Shown: piece after piece, positions 26,168 through 34,333 of the stretch
Layout: every line of letters starts with the position of its first letter
How positions within the stretch are numbered: position 1 is the first letter of the stretch
Assembly (NCBI RefSeq): GCF_000419585.1
Contig: NZ_ATTH01000001.1
Span: forward strand, 1,696,005-1,760,004
From: Salisaeta longa DSM 21114
GTDB lineage: Bacteria > Bacteroidota > Rhodothermia > Rhodothermales > Salinibacteraceae
Direction: 5' to 3'
DNA length: 64,000 nt
Made by a program: the position numbers and the translations under genes
The notes under the pieces: model-generated
Database searches by the model: none
Seen by the model: the letters and a program-made list of their open reading frames with translations, nothing else
What the model was told of the DNA's origin: nothing

Positions 26168-27682
26168 ATGAGTGCAAAAAGCAAAGTATCGATAGCAATC
26201 GTGGTGGTTACGGCATTTACCGCCGGCATCTTTTTCGCCACCATAGGTGCCAATTACTTCAATGCCAAGGAGGCCGTAGGCACAGCAACCACGGCAGCCC
26301 CCTCGGCCGCGGCGTTGCCGGTTAGCCCGCAGATGGCTGCCATGCAAGAAGCCTTTACCCAAGTTGCTGAAACCGTCAACCCGGCGGTCGTCCAAATTCA
26401 GGCGGAAAAAGTCATACAACGGCGCAGCCCGTTTGCTGGCACGCCGTTCGAAGAGTTCTTTGGCGGGCGGGGCGGCGGCACGTATCGCTCGCAAGGCATC
26501 GGCTCGGGCGTGGTCGTGCGTTCCAGCGGGTACATCGTCACCAATAACCACGTGGTGGAAAATGCCGACAACTTAAGCGTGCGCATGTTCGACGGCACGA
26601 CCTACGACGCCGAAATTGTGGGCACCGATCCGCTGAGCGACCTGGCCGTCATTAAGGTCGACGCAACCGAGTTGCCCACCGTCCCCTACGCCGATGTTGA
26701 ATCGGTAGAGACCGGGCAGTGGGTGGTGGCGTTTGGCTCCCCGCTCTCCGCACAGCTAAGCAACACCGTTACCGCAGGCATCGTCTCAGCCGTCGGGCGC
26801 CTGCGCGCGGCCTCCCAAGACGGCGGCGTCCAGAACTTCATTCAGACCGATGCCGCCATCAACCCCGGAAACTCCGGCGGCCCCTTGGTAAACCTTAAGG
26901 GGCAAATCATCGGCATCAACACAGCCATTATCTCCGAGACCGGCGGCTATCAAGGCATTGGCTTCGCCATTCCGGTGAACACCGTGAAACGGGTCGCCGA
27001 ACAATTGATCGCCGATGGCACCGTGCAGCGCGCGCGCCTCGGCATCCGCTACGGCCCGGCGCCGCAAACGCTCATTGAAAACGAAGACCTACCAGCCGGC
27101 GCTGCCGTCATTGGGCAGGTGAACGAAGGATCGGCCGCCGACGAAGCCGGCCTCAAGGCAGGCGACATCATTGTAAGCATCGATGGGCAGACGCTGGAAG
27201 ATTACCTGCAGGTGGGCAATGTCATTCTTGGCAAACAACCCGGTGACACCGTGCAGCTCACGGTACAGCGTAACGGCGAACGTCAGACCTTTACCGTCAC
27301 GCTTGGGGCCATGAACCCCGGCCCAACGGCTTCAAACGGATCTTCGGGCGAGGGCGACGAGGACAGCCTGACGAGCGAAGACATCATGAGTGAGCTAGGC
27401 TTTGCTTATCGCGATATCACCCCCGAAATCGCACGTCAGCTGGGCCTAGAGACGTCAGAAGGTGTTATCATCACGGAGGTAGACCAGAGCAACCGCATGG
27501 TGCGCAACTCCGGCATCCAGCCCCGCATGGTCATCGTGCAGATGGCGGGACAGCGCGTAACCGGCGCGGATTCCTTCGAGGCGATCTACCAACAGATTGA
27601 GCCGGGACAGAGCTTCCGGATCATGCTCCAAAGCCCGAACGGCTTCATGTACGTCTCCTCCCTCACGAAGCCCGCGAACTAA
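26168..27682 (+). CDS. HtrA/DegP-type periplasmic serine protease
   Basis: A 504-residue envelope protease and chaperone of the DegP/DegQ family. An N-terminal signal anchor (VSIAIVVVTAFTAGIFFATIGA) targets it to the envelope. The trypsin-like domain has the catalytic His in VTNNHVVENA, Asp in DPLSDLAVIKVD and Ser in NPGNSGGPLV. Two PDZ domains follow (about 320-400 beginning ARLGIRYGP, and about 425-500 beginning GFAYRDITPEIARQLGL). It degrades or refolds misfolded exported proteins. The start at 26168 gives the signal sequence; longer in-frame forms add a basic segment without family support. A 14-bp terminator follows. Confidence 0.95.
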   Translation: MSAKSKVSIAIVVVTAFTAGIFFATIGANYFNAKEAVGTATTAAPSAAALPVSPQMAAMQEAFTQVAETVNPAVVQIQAEKVIQRRSPFAGTPFEEFFGGRGGGTYRSQGIGSGVVVRSSGYIVTNNHVVENADNLSVRMFDGTTYDAEIVGTDPLSDLAVIKVDATELPTVPYADVESVETGQWVVAFGSPLSAQLSNTVTAGIVSAVGRLRAASQDGGVQNFIQTDAAINPGNSGGPLVNLKGQIIGINTAIISETGGYQGIGFAIPVNTVKRVAEQLIADGTVQRARLGIRYGPAPQTLIENEDLPAGAAVIGQVNEGSAADEAGLKAGDIIVSIDGQTLEDYLQVGNVILGKQPGDTVQLTVQRNGERQTFTVTLGAMNPGPTASNGSSGEGDEDSLTSEDIMSELGFAYRDITPEIARQLGLETSEGVIITEVDQSNRMVRNSGIQPRMVIVQMAGQRVTGADSFEAIYQQIEPGQSFRIMLQSPNGFMYVSSLTKPAN

Positions 27683-27712
27683 CACACCGGTCTTACGCTG
27701 TCGGTACCATAC

Positions 27713-27754
27713 CGCAAACGCCCGGACCGCTTTGCAGCGATCCGGGCGTTTGCG
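27713..27754 (+). terminator. Strong intrinsic terminator after the HtrA protease gene
   Basis: Perfect 14-bp arms CGCAAACGCCCGGA (27713-27726) and TCCGGGCGTTTGCG (27741-27754), followed by TTTG. It separates the protease from the converging A-type carrier gene. Confidence 0.8.
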
Positions 27755-27791
27755 TTTGCGTGCCCGACGACAGACGTCGCCTCAGTGCGGT

Positions 27792-27807
27792 GTAAACAAA
27801 CGTTTAC
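27792..27807. repeat. 16-bp palindromic element, copy 1
   Basis: GTAAACAAACGTTTAC, with outer arms GTAAAC and GTTTAC around AAAC. It overlaps the stop codon of the A-type carrier gene (27804-27806). An identical copy is at 28339-28354. See findings. Confidence 0.75.
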
Positions 27808-28136
27808 ATGCCAAACGACTCACCGCATGCGCAAGTGCGCGATGCCTGCGGGTTGGCAAAGTGAAAGCCCTCGCCATCTAGCCCGTCGGTAAAATCCAGC
27901 TCCGAGCCGTCGACGTAGAGCGCGCTTTTCTGATCGAGCACAACGCGCACGCCGTCCACCGCCTCCACGGTGTCCGTTTCCTGCACGGTGGTATCCCAGC
28001 CTAGGTCGTACGTAAGCCCCGAGCACCCGCCGGGCACGACCGCAACGCGCAAGAGCGTTTCTTCCAGGTCAACCCCTTCCTCAGACGCTACATCGCGGAT
28101 TTGATTAAGCGCGCGATCCGTAACAGAGACAGTCAT
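27804..28136 (-). CDS. A-type Fe-S carrier (HesB/IscA/SufA family)
   Basis: A 110-residue Fe-S cluster carrier that accepts clusters from the SufBCD scaffold and passes them to apo-proteins. The three conserved cysteines are present: one in VVPGGCSGLTYDL and the pair in SRTCACGESF. ATG 28136 begins the typical TVSVTDRALNQIRD N-terminus; the 21-codon upstream extension is unsupported. It is divergent from sufB across about 306 bases, so both may be driven from one control region, and it probably functions as this locus's SufA or ErpA. Confidence 0.93.
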   Translation of the reverse strand: MTVSVTDRALNQIRDVASEEGVDLEETLLRVAVVPGGCSGLTYDLGWDTTVQETDTVEAVDGVRVVLDQKSALYVDGSELDFTDGLDGEGFHFANPQASRTCACGESFGM

Positions 28137-28338
28137 GGCAGCAACCAAACAAGTGAAGCAGTTCATTGCAGACGGATGATTCGTAACCGCGGCATCCACT
28201 CATAAGTTTCTGCGCACGACCGCATGAACCCTGCGTGAGAATCGGGGCAAACCGTGACCAACATGCAATGCCAAACCACGGCCGCGGAACGTCCGGGAGG
28301 TGCACAGGTAGACCAGGTGTGTCGACTGCTGTTGACAC

Positions 28339-28354
28339 GTAAACAAACGTTTAC
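28339..28354. promoter_or_regulatory. 16-bp palindromic element, copy 2, in the sufA-sufB divergent region
   Basis: GTAAACAAACGTTTAC again, identical in all 16 bases to 27792-27807. TTGACA (28332-28337), a good -35-like hexamer in the sufB direction, ends one base before it, so a protein bound here could control sufB. No matching -10 was seen, and the rest of the 28137-28442 gap shows no other clear signal. Confidence 0.55.
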
Positions 28355-28442
28355 ACTGCGATGAACACTGGCTGCCTGCTGCCGCATGGGCCGGTTTCGT
28401 TCATCCTCCGCGCACTTGAGCCTGAGCACAACGCGACGCCCT

Positions 28443-29909
28443 ATGAGCCAGTCTGAAACCGAATACCTCGAAGGAGTGGCCAGTCAGGAGTATGAGCATG
28501 GCTGGACCACCGACATCGAAACCGAGACGGCCCCCAAAGGCCTGAACGAAGACGTCGTGCGCTACATTTCCGAGCGCAAGGAAGAGCCCGAGTGGCTTAC
28601 CGAATGGCGCCTGAAGGCCTTTCGCTACTTCAAAACACTGATGGAAGACGAAGGCAGCTATCCGGAGTGGGCCCATCTGGACTATAAGCGACCGGACCTG
28701 CAGGACATCAGCTACTTCTCGGCTCCAAACAACAAGGCCCGCTACGACAGCCTCGACGAGGTCCCACAGGAGCTCTTGGACACGTTTGAGCGCCTCGGCA
28801 TTCCGCTGGAAGAGCAGAAGCAGCTCACCGGCGTGGCCGTAGACGCGGTGATGGACTCCGTTTCGGTCGCCACGACGTTTAAGGAGACGCTGAAAGAGGC
28901 GGGCGTCATCTTCATGTCGTTTGGCGAAGCGGCCCGCGAGCATCCCGAACTCGTCAAGAAGCACCTGGGCTCGGTGGTGCCCTACACCGACAACTACTAC
29001 GCGGCGCTCAACTCGGCCGTGTTCTCGGACGGCTCGTTCGTGTATGTGCCTGAGGGCGTACATTGCCCCATGGAGCTCTCCACCTACTTCCGGATTAACG
29101 AGCAGGGCACCGGTCAGTTTGAGCGGACGCTCATCGTAGCCGAGAAGGGCAGCTATGTGAGCTATCTGGAAGGCTGCACGGCCCCCATGCGCAAGGAGCA
29201 GCAACTGCACGCAGCGGTGGTGGAGCTCGTGGCGCACGAAGATGCCGAGATCAAGTACTCTACCATCCAGAACTGGTACCCCGGCAACCCCGAGACCGGC
29301 GAAGGTGGCGTGCTGAACCTCGTGACGAAGCGCGGCATCTGCAAGGGCGACCGCTCGAAGATCAGCTGGACGCAGCTTGAAACCGGCTCCGCCGTCACGC
29401 AGAAGTACCCGAGCGTCATCCTGAAGGGCGACGACTCGGTCGGCGAGTTCTACTCTGTGGCTTTCACCAAAGGCAAGCAGCAGGCCGACACCGGCACCAA
29501 GATGCTGCACCTAGGCAAAAACACGAAGTCTACGATTATCTCGAAGGGCATCTCGGCCGGCGAGTCGAATAACAGCTACCGCGGCCTCGTCAAGATTGGC
29601 AAGAACGCCGAGAATGCGCGCAACTTTTCGCAGTGCGACTCGCTCTTGCTGGGCGACACCTGCGGCGCGCACACCTTCCCGTACATCGAAGTGGGCAACA
29701 ACTCGGCCCAGGTGGAGCACGAAGCGACCACCTCGAAGGTGGGCGAAGATCAGATGTTCTACTGCCACCAGCGCGGCCTGGGCGAGGAGGAAGCCCTGAA
29801 GCTCATTGTGAACGGCTTCTGCCAGGAGATTCTGGCCGAGCTCCCCATGGAGTTTGCCGTTGAGGCCAAGGAGCTGCTCGCCATCGAGCTGGAAGGCTCC
29901 GTTGGATAG
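28443..29909 (+). CDS. sufB: Fe-S cluster assembly scaffold protein SufB
   Basis: A 488-residue core subunit of the SufBC2D scaffold on which Fe-S clusters are built. The conserved C-terminal beta-helix is clear: [35 protein letters not shown]-like [17 protein letters not shown], and [15 protein letters not shown]. The conserved cysteine near the end lies in [13 protein letters not shown]. It is first in a tight run sufB-sufC-sufD-sufS-sufE-sufT on the plus strand. The start at 28443 ([11 protein letters not shown]) is the family-typical N-terminus. Confidence 0.97.
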   Translation: MSQSETEYLEGVASQEYEHGWTTDIETETAPKGLNEDVVRYISERKEEPEWLTEWRLKAFRYFKTLMEDEGSYPEWAHLDYKRPDLQDISYFSAPNNKARYDSLDEVPQELLDTFERLGIPLEEQKQLTGVAVDAVMDSVSVATTFKETLKEAGVIFMSFGEAAREHPELVKKHLGSVVPYTDNYYAALNSAVFSDGSFVYVPEGVHCPMELSTYFRINEQGTGQFERTLIVAEKGSYVSYLEGCTAPMRKEQQLHAAVVELVAHEDAEIKYSTIQNWYPGNPETGEGGVLNLVTKRGICKGDRSKISWTQLETGSAVTQKYPSVILKGDDSVGEFYSVAFTKGKQQADTGTKMLHLGKNTKSTIISKGISAGESNNSYRGLVKIGKNAENARNFSQCDSLLLGDTCGAHTFPYIEVGNNSAQVEHEATTSKVGEDQMFYCHQRGLGEEEALKLIVNGFCQEILAELPMEFAVEAKELLAIELEGSVG

Positions 29910-29931
29910 GCCCCATCCGAACCCCCTTTAC

Positions 29932-29970
29932 GGAGGGCGTCCGGCCGGACCGCCGGCCGCTCTCCTTTTT
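29932..29970 (+). terminator. Attenuator-like hairpin between sufB and sufC
   Basis: GGAGGGCGTCCGGC and GCCGGCCGCTCTCC-type arms pair with two imperfect positions and are followed by five T residues. Because sufC-sufT lie directly downstream, it is more likely a partial terminator that raises SufB relative to the rest than the end of the operon. Confidence 0.6.
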
Positions 29971-30004
29971 CCGTATTTCTCTACACCCGATATCAGCACA
30001 CAAC

Positions 30005-30775
<771 letters not shown>

Positions 30776-30821
30776 CCGCACGCTTCGCTCTCCGTCGAAC
30801 GAACCACTCCCGACTCCCATT

Positions 30822-32162
30822 ATGGCAACTGCACTCGACACCGACACCCGCCCCGAAGACCGCTTCATCTCGGCCTTTGAGGTTAACCACGGCGAGGCCC
30901 TCAACGGCACCAGCGCCTCCATGGCGCAGCAGCGCGAACAAGCGATTGCGCGCTTTGCCGAGCTGGGCCTGCCCACCAATAAGCTGGAGGCCTACAAGTA
31001 CACCAACATCGCCAAGGTCCTCGACCGGCCCTACACGATGCCGCTAGGCTCCGAGGCCCCGTCGGTAGCACCGGACGACATCACGCCGTTCTTGATCGAC
31101 GACCTCGACGCCCACCGCCTCGTGCTGGTGAATGGCCGCCTCGATGCGTCGCTCTCCGACGTGGGCGCGCTGCCCGATGGCGTGGTGGTGAGCGGCCTGG
31201 CCGACGCCGGAGCGCATAACGCGGACCTCGTGGATGCGCACTACGGCCGCTATGCCGACAGCACCGACGAGGCCCTCACGGCCCTCAACACGGCGTTTGC
31301 ACAAGATGGCGCGTTCGTGTATGTGCCCCGCGGCACCATGCTCGACAAACCGGTCTTCGTGCTGCACCTCAACGCGGGCGCCGAGGATGCGTTCGTACAG
31401 CCGCGCCAACTGTTTGTGGTGGAAGAGGGCGGCGCGGCCCGCGTCATTGAGGCCCAGTACAGCCTCACCGAGGCGCGCACCTTTACCAACACGGTCACAG
31501 AAGCCTTTGTGGGCGCGCGCGGCAACCTCGACCACTACGTCCTGCAAGATGAAGGCGCACACGCCTCGCAGGTGCACACCCTGGCCGCCGCGCACAACGA
31601 AAGCAGCATCTTCGATACGCACACCGTCACGCTCTCGGGCGAGGTGGTGCGCAACAACCTGACGCTCACGCCCGACGGCGCCCACTGCGAAACACACCTC
31701 TTTGGCCTGCTGCTCGGACGCGGCACCATGCACATCGACAACCACACGCTGGTAGACCACGTGCATGCCGATTGCTTCAGCAACGAGCTGTACAAAAACA
31801 TCCTGGACGAATCCGCAACCGGCGTCTTCAACGGCAAGGTGTTTGTCCGACCCGACTCGCAGCGCATCAACGCCTACCAGTCCAACAAGAGCGTGGTGCT
31901 CACGGACGAGGCCGAGATCTACGCGAAGCCCGAGCTCGAAATATACGCCGATGATGTGCAGTGCAGCCACGGCGCCACCACCGGACAGCTCGACAAAGAA
32001 GGCCTGTTCTATCTCCGCTCGCGGGGCCTCTCGGAGTACCGCGCCCGCGTGCTGATGCTGCAAGCCTTTGCGCAGGATGTCATCGACGAGATTAAGGATG
32101 ACACCTACCGGGCGTTCGTCACCGAGCGCGTGCGCCAGCGCTTTGCCGAATCGTTCGCATAA
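30822..32162 (+). CDS. sufD: Fe-S cluster assembly protein SufD
   Basis: A 446-residue paralogue of SufB and third scaffold subunit; it is needed for iron delivery to the nascent cluster. The N-terminal helical part contains GLPTNKLEAYKYTNIAKVL, and the beta-helix ends with RINAYQSNKSVVLTDEAE, the YADDVQCSHGATTGQLD motif and FYLRSRGLSE. ATG 30822 is preferred over longer in-frame starts. It sits between sufC and sufS, as in many Bacteroidota suf operons. Confidence 0.96.
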   Translation: MATALDTDTRPEDRFISAFEVNHGEALNGTSASMAQQREQAIARFAELGLPTNKLEAYKYTNIAKVLDRPYTMPLGSEAPSVAPDDITPFLIDDLDAHRLVLVNGRLDASLSDVGALPDGVVVSGLADAGAHNADLVDAHYGRYADSTDEALTALNTAFAQDGAFVYVPRGTMLDKPVFVLHLNAGAEDAFVQPRQLFVVEEGGAARVIEAQYSLTEARTFTNTVTEAFVGARGNLDHYVLQDEGAHASQVHTLAAAHNESSIFDTHTVTLSGEVVRNNLTLTPDGAHCETHLFGLLLGRGTMHIDNHTLVDHVHADCFSNELYKNILDESATGVFNGKVFVRPDSQRINAYQSNKSVVLTDEAEIYAKPELEIYADDVQCSHGATTGQLDKEGLFYLRSRGLSEYRARVLMLQAFAQDVIDEIKDDTYRAFVTERVRQRFAESFA

Positions 32163-32185
32163 CCGCCACCAACCCCCGCCCCGCC

Positions 32186-33433
32186 ATGGCGCAAGCCCCG
32201 CCCGCCGACGTATCGTTTGACGTAGCCGCCGTGCGGCGCCAGTTTCCGGCGCTCGCGCAAGAGGTGTACGACGACACGCCGCTCGTGTACCTCGACAACG
32301 CCGCCACGACGCAAAAGCCGCAGGCCGTCATCGACCGGCTGCAGACCTTCTACGCGGAGGAAAACAGCAACGTGCACCGCGGCGTGCACCGCCTGAGTCA
32401 GCAGGCGACGGATGCGTACGAGGACGCGCGCCGCACGCTGGCCGCGTTCATCGGGGCGCCGTCGCCCGAAACGGTTGTCTTTACGCGGGGCACCACCGAG
32501 TCGATCAACCTCGTCGCCCAAACCTTCGGCCGCTCAACCTTCCAAGACGGCGACGAGATCGTGCTGACGGCCATGGAGCACCACGCCAACATTGTGCCGT
32601 GGCAGCTTCTGCAGCGCGACATCGACCTGACCCTGCGGGTGGTGGAACTCACCGATCGCGGCGCGCTCGATATGCAGGCCTTTGCCGAGGCCCTCTCGCC
32701 GCGCACAGCGCTGGTGGCGCTGCCGCACATCTCAAACACGCTGGGCACCGTCAACCCCGTGGCCGATGTGGTGGAGGCCGCCCATGCGCGCGATATTCCG
32801 GTGCTGGTTGACGGCGCACAGGCCGCGCCCCACCGCCCGCTCGACGTCGCGGCGCTGGATGCGGACTTCTACGCCTTCTCGGGCCACAAAATGTTTGGCC
32901 CCACGGGCATCGGCGTGCTGTATGGCAAGGCGGAGCACCTGGCGGCGATGCCGCCGTATCAGGGCGGTGGCGACATGATCGATACGGTGTCGTTTGAGCG
33001 CACCACCTTCGCCGAGGCGCCGCACAAGTTTGAGGCGGGCACGCCCAACATTGCCGACGCGATTGGCCTAGCGGCGGCTGCGCAGTGGATGATGGATCAC
33101 GACCGCGCGGCCCTCGCGGCGCACGAAGACGACGTGCTGGCATACGCCACCGATCGGTTGTCGCAGCGCCCCGGCGTGCGCCTGGTGGGCACCGCGCCGG
33201 AGAAGGCGAGCGTGCTCTCGTTCGTGCTCGACGACGTGCATCCCTACGACGCGGGCACCGTGCTCGACCGCCTGGGCATCGCCGTGCGCACCGGTCAGCA
33301 CTGCACCGAGCCGCTGATGGACCGCCTGGGCCTTCCGGGCACCATCCGCGCCTCCTTCGCCTGCTACAACACCCGCGCCGACGCCGACCGCCTCGCCGAA
33401 GGCCTCGACCGCGTGCAACAACTGTTTGGATAG
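32186..33433 (+). CDS. sufS: Cysteine desulfurase SufS
   Basis: A 415-residue PLP enzyme of the type II cysteine desulfurase group. It removes sulphur from cysteine as a persulfide for Fe-S cluster assembly. The fold starts with VYLDNAATTQKPQ; TTESINLVAQ and the PLP lysine region FSGHKMFGPTGIGVLY follow, then the persulfide-carrying Cys in VRTGQHCTEPLMDRLG. Length is normal (~410). SufE follows 4 bases after its stop codon and should accept the persulfide. Confidence 0.97.
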   Translation: MAQAPPADVSFDVAAVRRQFPALAQEVYDDTPLVYLDNAATTQKPQAVIDRLQTFYAEENSNVHRGVHRLSQQATDAYEDARRTLAAFIGAPSPETVVFTRGTTESINLVAQTFGRSTFQDGDEIVLTAMEHHANIVPWQLLQRDIDLTLRVVELTDRGALDMQAFAEALSPRTALVALPHISNTLGTVNPVADVVEAAHARDIPVLVDGAQAAPHRPLDVAALDADFYAFSGHKMFGPTGIGVLYGKAEHLAAMPPYQGGGDMIDTVSFERTTFAEAPHKFEAGTPNIADAIGLAAAAQWMMDHDRAALAAHEDDVLAYATDRLSQRPGVRLVGTAPEKASVLSFVLDDVHPYDAGTVLDRLGIAVRTGQHCTEPLMDRLGLPGTIRASFACYNTRADADRLAEGLDRVQQLFG

Positions 33434-33437
33434 TCTC

Positions 33438-33866
33438 ATGCCAACCGATTCCTCCATCGACGCCCGCGCCCAACAGATCGTGGATGAGTTTGCGCTCTTC
33501 GACGACTGGATGGGCCGCTACGAATACCTGATCGAGATGGGCAAAGACATCCCGCGCATCGATGATGCCTACAAAACCGATGCCCACAAAATTAACGGCT
33601 GCCAGTCGAATGTGTGGGTGCGCGCCGACACTCACGACGGGCGCCTCCGCTTTACCGGCGACAGCGACGCGATGATTACGAAGGGCCTCGCCGCACTGCT
33701 CATCCGCGTGCTCGACGATCAGCCCCCCGAGGCCGTGGTGCAGGCCGACCTCAACTTTCTAGACGACATTGGCATGCGTGAGCACCTGTCCTCCACCCGC
33801 AACAACGGCCTGCAAGCCATGGTCCGCCAGATGAAAGCCCGCGCCGCACGCCTTTCCGCTGCTTAA
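33438..33866 (+). CDS. sufE: Sulfur acceptor protein SufE
   Basis: A 142-residue sulphur-transfer protein that takes the persulfide from SufS and hands it to SufB. The acceptor cysteine is in HKINGCQSNVWV, and the N-terminal LFDDWMGRYEYLIEMGKDIP is typical. ATG 33438 is used; it lies four bases after the sufS stop, indicating translational coupling. Confidence 0.96.
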   Translation: MPTDSSIDARAQQIVDEFALFDDWMGRYEYLIEMGKDIPRIDDAYKTDAHKINGCQSNVWVRADTHDGRLRFTGDSDAMITKGLAALLIRVLDDQPPEAVVQADLNFLDDIGMREHLSSTRNNGLQAMVRQMKARAARLSAA

Positions 33867-33887
33867 CACCACCCAACCCTTGCTGCC

Positions 33888-34271
33888 ATGACCGAACCAT
33901 CCAACGACGCGTCCCGGAAAATTGAGCGCCCCGAAACGGTGCCCGCGCATCTTCAGGAGGGTCCAACCACAGACCTTGAAGAACGCATCGTCGCGGCCAT
34001 TCGGGAAATCTACGACCCCGAGATTCCCGTCAACGTCTACGACCTCGGGCTCATCTACACCGTGAACGTGCACGACGACAACACCGTCGACGTCCTCATG
34101 ACGCTCACCGCGCCGAACTGCCCCGCGGCCGGCATCTTGCCCGGACAGGTGGAAGATGCGGTGCGGATGGTGGATGGCGTGGAAGGCGTGCATCTGGAAA
34201 TGACCTTTGACCCGCCCTTCTCGCCGCAGATGATGTCGGAGGAAGCGCAGCTTGAGCTTGGCTTCCTGTAA
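33888..34271 (+). CDS. sufT: SUF-associated DUF59/MIP18-family Fe-S maturation protein
   Basis: A 127-residue protein of the MIP18/PaaD-like (DUF59) family that assists Fe-S cluster delivery. The domain signature reads IREIYDPEIPVNVYDLGLIY and LMTLTAPNCPAAGILP, with the conserved Asp and the Cys in the second. It ends in SEEAQLELGFL, which is typical of SUF-linked members, and closes the suf run. Naming as SufT rests on position as well as family. Confidence 0.9.
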   Translation: MTEPSNDASRKIERPETVPAHLQEGPTTDLEERIVAAIREIYDPEIPVNVYDLGLIYTVNVHDDNTVDVLMTLTAPNCPAAGILPGQVEDAVRMVDGVEGVHLEMTFDPPFSPQMMSEEAQLELGFL

Positions 34272-34333
34272 AGCGCCGCCGTGTCTAGCGCCGCATCCGT
34301 CGCGTGCACCTTCCGCACAATCGTCCATCCGGT

